DNA of 64,000 nt. It comes from Callipepla californica brunnescens (lineage: Eukaryota; Chordata; Aves; Galliformes; Odontophoridae). Below the pieces are notes generated by a model. It saw only the letters and a list, made by a program, of their open reading frames with translations. It was not told the origin of the DNA and did not search any database. Both the position numbers and the translations under genes were made by a program. Positions 30,301 through 46,945 of this stretch are shown piece after piece (within the stretch, counting starts at the first letter, position 1; each line of letters opens with the position of its first letter). The stretch is taken from positions 744,001 through 808,000 of the forward strand of contig JALIRH010000108.1 in the NCBI GenBank assembly GCA_023055505.1, read 5' to 3'.

Positions 30301-33193
30301 ATGGAGAAAATCCCTGCACTCATGATAAAAATATGCTGTCCCATGTGACAGGGCTCCTGTCCTGCAAATTCTTCATGGCTTGAAGCAGTGATGGAGCACC
30401 TGGTGGGAAGGCAGGGCCAACCCAGGGGAACTCAGCTGCACGCAGAGCACCTGAGTGGCCAGAAGGGTGGATCCTGGCTCCACCCCTCCCCAGACCTCAT
30501 TTAAGGGTTGGCAGAGGAGGTAAGAACATTTTGCTGGAGACCTTCCAAAGGTAAGCAGGTTTTCTTCCTCTGATTCTGCACGGGGGTTTGTTCTCAATCT
30601 GCTGCAGCCTAGGATTGTGCCTTTCTGCATTACTGCTGTACTTTCCATCACATTATAGTATTACAAGGCCTAAAAAGGTTGCATAACTCAGTGTTATTAG
30701 TGTATCCCTGATCACAGCGTGTGAGTAACTGCAAAATATGTGCTGAGGTTTTAGCATTCCTTAAGAAATGACATTATAAGCAGTCACCTGAGACAGAGAG
30801 AACTGCCACAAGCAGAGGTTTGTGTGTATACGTGCTGATCTGTAAAGGTGTGGTACTGACCTACTTCCAAAAGCTCCTGGAAAGGCTTACAGGAAGCACT
30901 GAGGAGGAAAGCCACAAAGCTACAGCTCTCCTCCAGCAGGAAGTGAGAGCCACACAAGAATCCCAAGTATTCAGCAGTGCCAAGTCAGCAGGAGGCCCCT
31001 GAGGAACACAGGACACTGTTCCTTCCTTGTGGAGGCTGAGGAAATGTGGTCTAGTGGACTATATCAAAATCCGGGCTGTGACAAGGTATACCAGAAAGGT
31101 GGCCCTGCTCCTGGCTTTCAGCAGCTGGGAAGCATCGGAGAGCCAGAGGGGAATGGAATACAGGGAAGAAAAGCACTGAGGAGGAGCTCAGTAGAATGTG
31201 CACTGGCTCCATATAGAACTGATGACACAGGGTTAACCAAACTCCTGAGTTGTGGGTGGTTTTTCTTAATTCCTTGCTGTTATACATCACATATTGACTT
31301 CAGTATAGATTTCCCATTTCCTCTGTGACAGCACAACTTTTACGAGCCTAAGAGAGATTCTACCCCCACCTGCCTCAATAACACCATTCTGTATTGGACA
31401 CCGAGCCTTTGCAGTTCTGGATGTGTTTCAAGGGAGATGTTTTGGGTTGGCTTTAAACTATTCCCTAAAAAAACAATGTGAATAAGCAGGAAATTAAATT
31501 GGCCAGTCCAGTTTGGCTGCCTAGCTACCTGAACCACACAAAGCAAACAGTTTTGAGACTACAGCTGAAACATATCTAATCTTATCAGGACTTCTGTGAA
31601 AGCACCCTTTAAGTCAGTACCCTCACAGGTCAAATAAAGGGCACCTTACAAACACGTACATAGAGGGGCTTTCATTCAGAAACCCTCCTTAGAGCAGGAG
31701 GGCCCCAAGCTGCCTTTGAACCACAGCAGTGTGAACGTGTAAGGTAGGTCTAGGTGCAGTCATTTAAAAATCCTTCTGGTGAAGGAGCCACTCAAAGCAG
31801 ACAGCAGCCTTCCATCCTGTCATCACTATGAGAGTGTTTTCCTTGTTGCCCTTCTGTCTGATGTTGGCAAAGACCCTTCAATAAATGGGAGCGCTCAGCC
31901 AAATGATGCTGCTTGCTGATTAGCTGCAGCCCAGCTGCTGTTCAGAACACAATAGGTGAACTGTCCCTGCTGCCACGGCTCCCTACCTGCTGCACAGAGA
32001 GATGGCTCTCATCTGCTCTGCCTCTTCTAGGGCATAAGCCCACGCTATGCTTAACTGAAACCCATGTAATTTAAGCTCCCACTTCTTTCTGCCAGCTCAG
32101 ATCTGAAACGATCCTTCTCAGTGAGACCTCAAGGAGAGAAAGGATGCAGCACAAACACCGCATCATCCCTCTCACCAGATGAGCTGGCTTGGACACCCTT
32201 AGTCACCCTCCCCATGAACTGATCACAGCGTTCCTCAGTGCTGGCAGCAATTGTGTCAGTCCTGGAGGACTCTGCTTGCCTGGGGGTACATCCTGGTACC
32301 TGGATGCGAGCAGGCAGCAGTGCCAATACCTGTAGTTACAGTTGGGACAGGGCTGACGCAACCTCTGGCAGAGCTGTGGTCACCAGGACAGCGCACTACC
32401 CATCACGTACCTGGGAAGTCAAACAGGAACCTAGGCTTCCATCTCTCCAACAAGAGGATGCCAAGGAGAGACATGCTGAGGAGAAAGAGGGGTCTCAGGG
32501 AAGTGGAGGAAAACAACCTAGAAATCAAATGAGGAATCATTAGCTAGGGGATGAGGTGCTAAGCTACCGCTCCGGATGAGCGGAGACGGCTCAGAGTAGA
32601 GCAGACACATCCAGCTGCTGCGGGTACCCACGGCCGCCCCCGGCGCGCTGTCAAATGGCGCCGGTGCCCGCGGGCGGCCAGCTGCGTGCCTTCACCCCGC
32701 GCTGCCGAGCTCCTCCTCCGGTTGTAAAACGGGGCCGGCGTTAACTAGCACGACTCCCCGAGAGCCTGCGGGCGGAGATCCGAAATACCAGCGGCGCTTC
32801 CCCGCGCCGCGGAGGAATCGCCCCGGAAACCGACGCCGGGGAAACGCGCCCGGCGCGGTCCCTCCGGTAAGGAGGGGCGCTCCCGGGGGCTGTGCCACAG
32901 CGGCGGGCCTGGGAACGGCAGCCCCGCGGCGACGCGCGCGTCCCCCCTCCGTACCCCGCGACGACGCCCCTCGCTCACCAGAGCGCCCCGCCGAGCGCGG
33001 CGGCGGTCACCAGGCTGTGCAGCGGCCTCTCCCACACCAGCAGCCGCTGCGCCGCCGCCAGCGCCGCCTCCCAGCCCCGCAGCCGCTGCCGCAGAGCCAA
33101 CGCCAACCGCTCCGCCGCCGCGGCCGCCGCTTCCTCCTCCTCCTCCTCGGCCGCCGCCGCCGCCGCTTCCTCGGCGCGGGCGGTCGCGGCCAT
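21398..33193 (-). CDS. RETREG2: RETREG2 (FAM134A), reticulon-homology ER-phagy receptor, complete, nine exons
   Basis: ER membrane protein that shapes ER and links it to LC3/GABARAP for selective autophagy. Exons in transcript order: 33193-32979, 32517-32411, 28021-27991, 27254-27119, 25760-25676, 24855-24718, 24401-24307, 23393-23258, 22134-21398; 559 residues (human 543). Exon 1 has alanine and glutamate runs, then the conserved [16 protein letters not shown] segment. Two hydrophobic hairpins of the reticulon domain lie in exons 1-2 and exons 5-6 (about residues 60-100 and 168-200). [15 protein letters not shown] joins exons 7 and 8. The LC3-interacting motif DDFELL is near residues 498-503 in the last exon. 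Exon 3 is only 31 bases, supported by phase on both sides. Introns 2 and 3 are long. Shares a divergent promoter with CNPPD1. Confidence 0.95.
22559..22861 (+). repeat. Dispersed repeat, copy A (RETREG2 intron 8)
   Basis: About 303 bases clearly similar to 30386-30665: shared gatggagcacctggtgggaag, cagacctcatttaaggg, ccaaaggtaagc-type and cattacagcattaca-type segments in the same order and strand. With its first two bases trimmed it runs from TG to CA and has a TATA-like catttaaggg, which suggests a solo LTR. I find no target-site duplication and cannot name the family. Confidence 0.7.
24410..24429 (+). repeat. (A)20 homopolymer at the RETREG2 exon 7 acceptor
   Basis: Read on the gene strand this is a run of 20 T ending eight bases before the exon at 24401, serving as its polypyrimidine tract. 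Such runs vary in length. Confidence 0.8.
28022..32410 (-). other. RETREG2 intron 2 (4.4 kb)
   Basis: The largest RETREG2 intron. It contains dispersed repeat copy B (30386-30665). Elsewhere I see short unsupported open frames, no RNA gene and no coding similarity. Confidence 0.6.
30386..30665 (+). repeat. Dispersed repeat, copy B (RETREG2 intron 2)
   Basis: About 280 bases matching copy A at 22559-22861 along its length, same strand, with small insertions and deletions. Ends TG...CA after trimming, with catttaaggg as a TATA-like core. Antisense to RETREG2. The 3' boundary is where similarity to copy A stops. Confidence 0.7.
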
Positions 33194-33562
33194 GGCTGCG
33201 CGCGGGCGGGGCGGGAGGGGGCGCTGTGGCCGCCGCCGGTAGCGCTAGCGGCGCTGCAGCGGCCCGGCCGGGCGGCACCGCCTGACGGGGACCGGCGGCC
33301 GCTGGCGCCGTGCGCACGCGCGGCCCGCCCCTCGGCGGAGAGCGCCGGGGAGGGGAAGGCCGCGAGTGCGCCGTGAGCTCGGAGGCGCCGGCACGCTCTG
33401 CGCACGCGCGGCAGCCGCGCCGGAAGCGGAAGGAGGCGGCGGGGCGGGGCGCGGCTCTTCCTCTCGCGGCCGCCTCCGAGCCTCGGCCTCGCGGTACTTC
33501 CGAGGCCGCCCCGCAGCCTCCCCGCCGGCACCGCGTCCCCGCTCTCGGGGCAGCCGCTCGGC
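33194..33562. promoter_or_regulatory. Divergent CpG-island promoter of RETREG2 and CNPPD1
   Basis: 369 bases between the two start codons, dense in CpG. The 11-mer tgcgcacgcgc occurs twice (33311-33321 and 33399-33409) and fits the NRF1 palindrome. ETS-type ccggaag (33420-33426) and acttccg (33496-33502) are also present. No TATA or CCAAT box is obvious. Confidence 0.8.
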
Positions 33563-39240
<5,678 letters not shown>

Positions 39241-40085
39241 GAGCAGAGGATGGTACCTTTCCCCTTCCCTCCTAGTGTGGCACAACTCACTTCCTTGCAC
39301 TTTTGGGACCCCTGATCCCTGGGGCTGCGCAGGGCTTATGACCCTGCATTACTTCCAAACCAGCATTTATATCCCCCACCCACCCAGGGCTGGGGTGTTC
39401 TTCTCTTTGGGTGCTGTAGAGCACTGGGGCTGCTGGGACAGGATAAGGCAGGGTTGGCTATCTGGAGAGTAGAAGTGGGGTGTTGTTGTTTGGGATGCTA
39501 GGCTAATGGGGAGTGTTGTACCACATGAGTGGCCTTTGGTGATGCTGGGCAGAGGTGGTATGTGGCATGTAGGATGCTGGGGCAGTGTTTGTGGGGCTTG
39601 GGGCAGTGACCCCAGTTGTGGTGCAGAGTGCATTTGTAGGAGATGGGGTGCCTGGGAGAGGAGGTGGGAGAAGTGGGGAGTGAGCAGCCTGACCTGGCTG
39701 GCGTTAGCAGCTATTCCCAGTGGAATACCAGACCATTTCTCAGGAGGCACAAGGGTCACACCAAGAGGGGACCCCTATGTGGCTATGCCCCAGGGAAAGG
39801 ATGTACACTGCTGGATTGGTAGGTGAAGTGCTGAGTGTTTAGCTTCCTTACCCTGCCTGAGTTTGGCACTTGGGAAGTGGGGTTTTCTTAGACCCCACTT
39901 CAGTCCCAGTTGCCTGCAGTTGTGAGCAGCGGTGCCTGACTGCTCCATGGGGCAGGGAGATGGCACCTTATCTTGCTGACCAGCTCTGCTCATTGTGCCC
40001 CTTCTTTTTACTGTGGATTTTACACCTGTTTTTTCACTCTTTTTGTAGATGTGACTCTCTTCCAATAAAAGTAGTTCTTGCTGTG
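39241..40085 (+). other. CNPPD1 3' untranslated region
   Basis: Runs from the stop to just past the AATAAA at 40064. G-rich in the middle, with no coding support. Confidence 0.65.
40064..40069 (+). terminator. CNPPD1 polyadenylation signal AATAAA
   Basis: Canonical hexamer in tccaataaaagtag, about 820 bases after the stop, followed by a T/G-rich stretch. Confidence 0.75.
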
Positions 40086-41107
40086 CACCTGCTTTCGCCT
40101 GCTGAGCCACTCCTTGCCGACAGCAAGCATACCCATTGCAGCTGTGAGGATGTGTGTTATACCAGGCAGGGCTTGCTCTCTGAATCAAGGTGCAAGGCAG
40201 ATTCTAGGTGCCAACAATGAGCTCAGGAGCTAATTGCCCTGTCCTTTAGGGCTTGATAGGGAGCAGGCTCTGGTGGTGGGGAACAGGAATGACCTTGGGG
40301 CTGGTGCCAGGGGAAGGCAGGGGCAGTGACAGAGGAGGTTTCCCATACATGGGAATGCAGGGAATGTGTGGCCTCCACTACTCTTTGCTCCCCATAGACT
40401 GTCCAGTTAATGAGTGAGCCCTGAGCAGCAAGGGCTTTGCGCAGTCACTGTTGTGGTCACTGTCCTGTGACAAAATGTGGGCATTCCCTGCCTGTGGTGC
40501 CTTGGGAAGCTTCCCACCTGCAGGGCAGCTCTTACCCCTGCCATCCTTGTCCAAATTGCAGGATTCAGTACCAGGGCTAATACCAGCATTGGGGATGTGG
40601 TAGTCCCGCATCAGAGACTTTCATGGCATGGACACACTGCCCATGGATGGGAGTGTCAGTACTTGGGTGTGCCTATGCAGATGTTAATGGGCTCTATGGA
40701 GCTTGATAGCAAGGAAGGACTGGACCAGGAGATCCAGGCTGGAGCTAGAGGATGCTGTGGGTGGGGATGCACCAGGCATGTGCAGAAAGGTGTCTTGTGA
40801 GCTCTGGCACAGTCCCTGCTCTGTACTAAAAGAAGCAGGGGTGGATGCAGCAGCCTGAATGAGACCCGGGCTATAGGCAGTTGGTACTGTGGCACTGTCC
40901 AGTTCCTAGCTGTGTGTGGTTGTCACCTGGCCCTTGTGGTGACATCCCATAGTGACACTTGCATTCCTGGCCGTAAGGGCAGGTTACTCACCAACTCAGG
41001 TTAATGGCTAACCCTAGGGCAGCTCCTGCAGAAGGTGGAAGTTCAGCCCTGTAGGGTCTGTGTGGAGTCCTTTGGGGGTGAGACCCTGTCCTGCAAACTG
41101 GGTAGCA
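40086..41107. other. CNPPD1-SLC23A3 spacer
   Basis: About 1 kb. No gene, repeat or CpG island is recognised. It should contain the SLC23A3 promoter and any noncoding first exon, but I cannot place them. Confidence 0.5.
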
Positions 41108-44100
41108 ATGGGGGGAGGCAGCAGCATGAATGGGGGCCGCCATCCAGCAACTGGTGCTGGGAGCCCTGCGCTCACATCCTGCTCTTGGCCAAAGATGTGT
41201 TCCTGGATGCTGAGCTGCTGCTTAGCCCTGCAGGTAAGAAGGATCTACAGAGAAAAGAAGTGATGGGAGAGGACTGGGACCCTTGTATGAGGCAGGAAGA
41301 GGCTGCATCCTGCTACAGCAGGCATCCTTGTGGGTCTGGCCAGGGTGTGTTGGAAAGAGGGGACAGCAGGAGTGGTGCTGCAAGGTGCTGGGCATGGGGG
41401 CAGTGGCACTGGGTGCCATAGGATGTCATAACCATCTGCCCTTTCCACCGTTCAGCATCTTGCTGTGCAGGCTTCACTGCTCTGTGTTTTCCATCTGTTA
41501 CTGCTACCTGCCGTGTCTGAGGAGCAGCTCCGCACCCCAGCTGCCAGCGTGCTGCTGGCACGCAGCTTCTTTGCCTGCGGCATCTCTACACTGTTGCAGA
41601 CCACCATAGGGAGTCGGTGAGCAAAGGGGGTGATGCTGGACCAGGGCATGGCTCTGCACTCTCTGAGCCTGGTTTTGGATAGGTTTGGATGGAGGTGGGA
41701 AGGGGCACAAGGGCTGGGTTTTCCAAAATGACCCCATGCCCTACATCGTGGCACAGACTGTTCCCTCCCTGCCACCACTGCATCCTCCTCGTGCATCTTC
41801 CTCCAGCACATTGCTGTGCTGTGCAGCTCCTGGCTGCCTTGCTCCAGCATCATGCACAGCTACTCCCCACCTGTGTGCTATGATTGCCAGCACTGATCTT
41901 GGGTCTGGGCGTGTGCTTTGGCAAAGCCTCTGGTCACACCCCCTAAGTGCTGTCACCCGGGATGTTCTAAGGCACAGCTGATATACGGGGCTCTCAGATC
42001 TTCCCCTTTCTACCCCGCACTTCTCCATGTCCCAGAGTTTTGGGAGATCCCAGAGCCCCAGTTTCTTCCTAACCTGCCCTTGCTGTCCCTCTCCCCAGGC
42101 TGCCGATGGTTCAAATCCTATCATTCGAGTATCTGGTCCCTGCCCTGGTGCTGAGCTCCCACCTGTCCCTTGGAGCCAGTGCGGATGGGAATGGTGAGCA
42201 CAGCCCTGGTACCTCTCCCCATTAACCTGTGGGGTCCTAGGCCATGCCAGTGCATCTGGGTAGGGGTGAGGGATAATGAAGCATCCTGCTGGCTGGCTGT
42301 CTCCTCTGGTTGATGGTACGTGGCACCCTGCTCACCTCTGGTTACTAAGACAATGTGTCTGGGGCCACAAATGCAGTTTGTGGCTTGTACCGTGCCCAGA
42401 AGCAGGGGTACTGCTTGCTGGGATGTGCTTGCTGTGTCAGCAGTCCCATGCTGTATGCTCTCAGACCTGATGTTTTGCAAGCTTCATTCCAGATGGGTTC
42501 TCAGTGCCTTTGCATCTTGCATCCCTCTGAAATTCCCTTTCAGGCGTGGCTGTGGCCACCGTGTGCCCTGAACCACACTGCACCATCACAGAGAGCAGAG
42601 CTGCCTTGCTGCGAGAGGTGGGTGCTCCTCCCGTGCTCCTGTTGCTATCTGTGCCCCCCAGCCCCTGTCCCACCTCTGCCACAGCTCTCCAGGGGATTGC
42701 TGTGAGTAGGTGGGGCACAAGGAGGTGTGCAGAGGTAGTGGGAATGCTGGTGCATGTGGCATTCCCTGGGCTTGGGGCAAGTAGAGCAGGGCTGGAGCAC
42801 AGGGAACATTTGGGAGTGTCTGGGGGGGATTGGGATGCTCTCTGTATGTTCCATTATTTCCCCCACAGGTCTCTGGGGCCGTGCTGGTCTCTGGGCTCGT
42901 CCAGTTGGTGCTGGGAGCAGTGGGTGTGTGCGGCTGGGCGGTGCAGCGTTGTGGACCCATGGTCCTGGCCCCCAGCCTCTCTATCATCGGGCTGTCTGCC
43001 TACAAGGAGGCTGCTTTCTTCTGCTCTGCCAACTGGGGGGTAGCACTGCTGTACGTCAGCCTGGGAGCTGAGCTGGTGCACAGCCCTGTGTGCTTCCGTG
43101 CCATAGAGACAGGAAAGAGGCATCCCCACGGTGCAAGGCACACATTTGGGGCCCTGTATCCTTGATGCTGCATGGTGACCTGTGCCTCTTCCCAGGCTCA
43201 TGCTCCTCACCATCACCTTCTCCCAGCACCTGGGGTCCTGCCGTCTGCCCTTCTGTGCCTGGCCCTATGCCCCAGGAGTCTCCGTGGAGCCGTCTGTCCC
43301 CACCTTGCGCACTCTCTCGGTAACACTACTCGTACTCTGTTCCGTATGCTGCCTGTGGGCTCCTTTGGGATCCTGGTGGGGTTAAGGGGAATTTGGTGGC
43401 CCTAGGGTGGAGCTGGCTGACAGGGGCAGGTGAGTCCTGGGGCAGCACTGGGGTCCCATGGCAGTATGGGGACCTGTACAAGAGGGTGCTGGGGCAGCGG
43501 AGCTAGGGATGCTCCCTCTGGGGTGAGGGGAGATGTGGCACAGCTCCTATAGAGGAATGATGTGATGGCGGCACAATAAAGGAGAGTGATGGCCAAGGAG
43601 AGCAGGGCAGGAGGCCCTCTCCTCAGGCTTGTGTTACCTTGCAGGTTCTCCTCTCCTGTGCCATTGTCTGCACGGTCTGCTCTATCCTCAGCCACCTCCA
43701 CCTCTCCTGGGACTTGCCAGACCTGGTGACAGCACAGCTTTCCTGGGTCAACAGCACTCTTCATGCCCCATGGCTCCAGATGCCCTATGCAGGTGGGGTT
43801 GCAGGACAGGGTGCAACCGTCACCCCTTGGCAACATCACCTGTCCCCTCTCCTCTGCTGCAGGTGAGTGGCCGCTACTCACCCCCCGGGCGCTGGCAGTG
43901 GGTATCGCTATGGCCTTCGGCTGCAGCATTAACTCGGTGGGCTGCTACGTGCTCTGCGGGAGGCTGCTGCGAGCCCCCCAGCCACCCCCCCACACCTGCA
44001 ACCGAGGGCTATGCGTCGAGGGGCTGGGCAGCCTGCTGGCAGGGCTGCTGGGTTCTGCAGGGGGCACGGCCGCCAGCATCGCCAGTGCCTGTGCCGGTGG

Positions 44101-45316
44101 CCTCACACAGGTACAGCTATGGGGAGGCTGGCAAGGGTGGGAGAATGGAGGATGTGGGGAGCCTACTGCTGTGGTACTGCGAACAGGAGGCTGAATGGCA
44201 AGTCTGCATAGCAGGGTGGTGCTCCTCATCTTCCCACTTCCTCCTTGATGTTAGGATGGCTCTCGCCTCTCGGTGCAGCTCAATGCATTGGCGTGTGTGA
44301 TGCTGGGCATGTCCCCAAGACTGGTGGGGCTCTTCGCTCACATCCCTCTGGCAGTTCATGGTAGGTGTCTTCTCCTACCTCTGTGCTGCAGAGCAGTGAT
44401 GTGTGCCCGCATCCTGTATGACTCCTGCCCCATGCAGGTGGTGTGCTCTGCGTCACCTATGCTGTGGCTGTGGGCACGGGGATCTCGTACTTCCAATATG
44501 CAGACATTGACTCTGGGAGAAACATCTTCATTGTTGGCTTCACCATGTTCATGGCGCTGCTGGTGCCACGGTGGCTCAGCGTGGCTCCAGCTCGCCTGGT
44601 CACAGGTAGGGGGGGATGCTTCATGGGGATAGCAAAACCTCAGCCCTGTGGCATGGCAGCCACCTGTCCTCAATGTCATGGGAAGCTGGTCTTAGTGCAG
44701 CTCCTGCCCCTTCCCTGCTGCTGGCATGAGACATCTCAGGTAATTCTGGTCCTATCCCTGCAGGCTGGGTTCCCCTGGACCTCCTCTTCCTCTCCCTCCT
44801 CATGATGCCTGTCTTTTTAACTGGCTTCTTGTCCTTCTTTTTGGAGAACACAGTCTCAGGTGAGGGGATGCTCTGGGTGCTGCAGTGTGGCCTCCTGAGC
44901 CACTGCTCCGTGGACCTGGCTGTGGAGTGCAGGGGGTTAGTGCTCCCATCGCCCTGGTTGCAGGCACTTTGGAGGAGAGAGGGCTGCTCACTGAGCAGGT
45001 GCAGCGGAAACCTGAGACCTGCGCTGGTCAGTCCCAGAGAGAGAGAGGCAAAGCCAGCCCCGTGTATGGGCTCCCAACCAGGCTGAGGAGGCTGCTACCC
45101 TATTCCTGCAAAACCTTCCCCTGCTGCTTCCTGTGCCCGGGGAGCGAGGATGAAAAGGAGGAGGAGGAAGAGGAGGATGGTGGCCGTGTAGCTGAGGAGG
45201 GAATGGCTGCTGCAGGAGAAGGGACACACCTGCTCCTGAAGCCTGGCACAGAGGAGACAGAAGTGGATGGGCAGCTGAGCCAAGCAGAGATGCTCGCATG
45301 GCGTACAGGGGCCTGA
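41108..45316 (+). CDS. SLC23A3: SLC23A3, orphan member of the ascorbate/nucleobase transporter family, 12 exons
   Basis: Multipass membrane protein of the SLC23 (NAT) family, with no agreed substrate. Exons: 41108-41233, 41456-41616, 42099-42193, 42544-42617, 42869-43050, 43196-43319, 43645-43792, 43863-44110, 44255-44360, 44438-44605, 44764-44859, 44964-45316; 626 residues (human 610). Many hydrophobic helices; best matches to human SLC23A3 are QASLLCVFHLLLL, SQHLGSC, EWPLLTPRALA and YFQYADIDSGRNIFIVGF. The NAT signature region near residues 378-386 is degenerate. The tail has a Glu-rich acidic cluster. The start is uncertain: ATG at 41108 is the first in frame, ATG at 41126 is an alternative, and an upstream exon is possible. 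Exon 1 is tied in by its phase-0 junction LALQ-HLAVQASLL. Confidence 0.9.
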
Positions 45317-46592
45317 GCAGGTGGGGACACCTCGTGGGGAACCTGAGCTATCCCTCCGAGGCAGCTCGCAAGGTTCTCCTGGTTTCTCAAACCTTCACGG
45401 GCACGACGGACCTGCACTTTCACATTCATCGTGGATCTCGTTTCTCTGTTTTGGAGGGGAGCTATAAAAACCTTCAACCATGTTTGTCCTTGGGCTTTCC
45501 TTTCCAGTCATGACTTGTCTAGGAGATGCAGACTGTGCCTGCCTGCAAAGGGCACAACCATATTGCCCTGCTGCAGCTGAGAAGATGGGTGCCCCTAAAT
45601 CCCCTCTTCACCCCTTAGATGCTATAATCTAATGCCTGGTGTGGCAGGGGTTGATGCTTTAGGCAGCCTGAAGGGGCTATGGGTACCTGCTCTTCCTCAC
45701 TCACTGGCACTGTGTAAGAGCAGGAAATGATGTCTGTGAGTGAGATATTACCCCTTGTATGGCAGTGCCAGGGTGGTGGGTTTCACATGCTGGATAAGTG
45801 TTACTGCTCATCTCCCATGGCAGCAAAAAGGTTCAGGGATGGGGGGCTGTCCAGCTAAATTAGTTGCAGTGAAGTCTGCAACAGTTGTGCTTCAGTTACA
45901 GCATTCACAGCAGATCAGAGTCCAGGAGCAAGGCCTTCACTCCCAGTGCTACCTCCACCAGTTTGAACTGGCCTGTGACAGCCCAGTTGGGGAAGGATTC
46001 ATGCAGCTCTGGTGTACAGGGTACAAGGACAGAAGGTCTTGGGCTGGGAGACAAGGGAGCCAGACAGCTGCAGTGTTAGTCCCAGGCTGAAGTACAGTGC
46101 CAGGTTGTGGTCTCCCCACCCTGTTCCCAAGGGCCACTGTGATACCCTGGAGCACCCAAAGCTGACTGCAGGGAGAGAAGAGAGCATGGGTACAGCTTCC
46201 CAAGGGCCAGTAAGCCCCACTTTGCTGTCTCATGTGTGCACCTAGAGGATGCAGAGAGCAGGGACTCACTCAGTCAGCACCCTGCATCCCAGCTGGGTCC
46301 TTTCCTGCAGCTCTTTTAGTCACGAAAACCTTCTGGATTCGCTCCCCCTGTGCACCTTACCCTGAACCAAGTAGCTGCGGGGGGGAGGTCGTGGGGACTC
46401 CCAGCCTTGCTGCACCTCAGAGCACCCCAGAAGAGCAGCGTCACAAGTGCGTGCCTTGGGCCGTGCCCCCACGGACACCCTCACAGGAGCTGGGGTGAGC
46501 GGTGAGCTCAAGGCTGCTGTATCCTAGTGCTGGCAGATGTGACACGGGCAACCCAAACGCTTGCATCAACTCGCTTCCCCATGCTGGTGATG
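45317..46592. other. SLC23A3-NHEJ1 spacer
   Basis: Includes the SLC23A3 3' UTR. No canonical AATAAA was found; TATAAA in agctataaaaacc near 45463 is a possible variant signal. No other gene or repeat is recognised. Confidence 0.5.
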
Positions 46593-46700
46593 TGTTGCAC
46601 TACGCATCCCAGTGTGCAGCGGCCCCTTGCGTGGCACGGAAGAGAATGGCATGCTGGGAGCCGTAGTCCGGCCCTCACGTCCGGCCTGGCTCATGCAAAG
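46593..46700 (+). promoter_or_regulatory. NHEJ1 promoter with paired ZNF143-like sites
   Basis: Two matches to the ZNF143/Staf (SBS, shared with THAP11) element: actacgcatcccagtgtgca from 46599 on the plus strand, and actacggctcccagcatgc on the minus strand (46649-46667). They face each other about 30 bases apart. This lies some 280 bases before the splice acceptor of the first coding exon, so the noncoding first exon probably starts near here; its donor is not resolved. Confidence 0.65.
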
Positions 46701-46945
46701 TCGGCTGCCCACTCCTCCATTCCTTGGGTAATTGAACCTGCAGGACCCCGGGCACCTGCCTGGTGGGCAGAGGTGCCTGTGCTGATCCGGGCTGGGATCT
46801 GCCCTGTGCCAGCTCCAGAAGTGCGTGGAGCTGCCCAGGCAGCACGGAGGGGCTGCGGGGAGCCCATGGTCTCTGTGAGGTCATCCCATGGAGCTGGGTC
46901 TCGCTGGGTTGGGGTCGAGGCAGAGACCTGTTTGTTCTCTTGCAG

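Noticed and set aside
22559..30665. Reading the two dispersed repeats as ends (paired LTRs) of one provirus
   Set aside because: The 7.5 kb between them contains five RETREG2 exons and no retroviral genes; they are separate insertions.
43575..43580. AATAAA inside SLC23A3
   Set aside because: It is in an intron between well-supported exons; premature polyadenylation is possible but unsupported.
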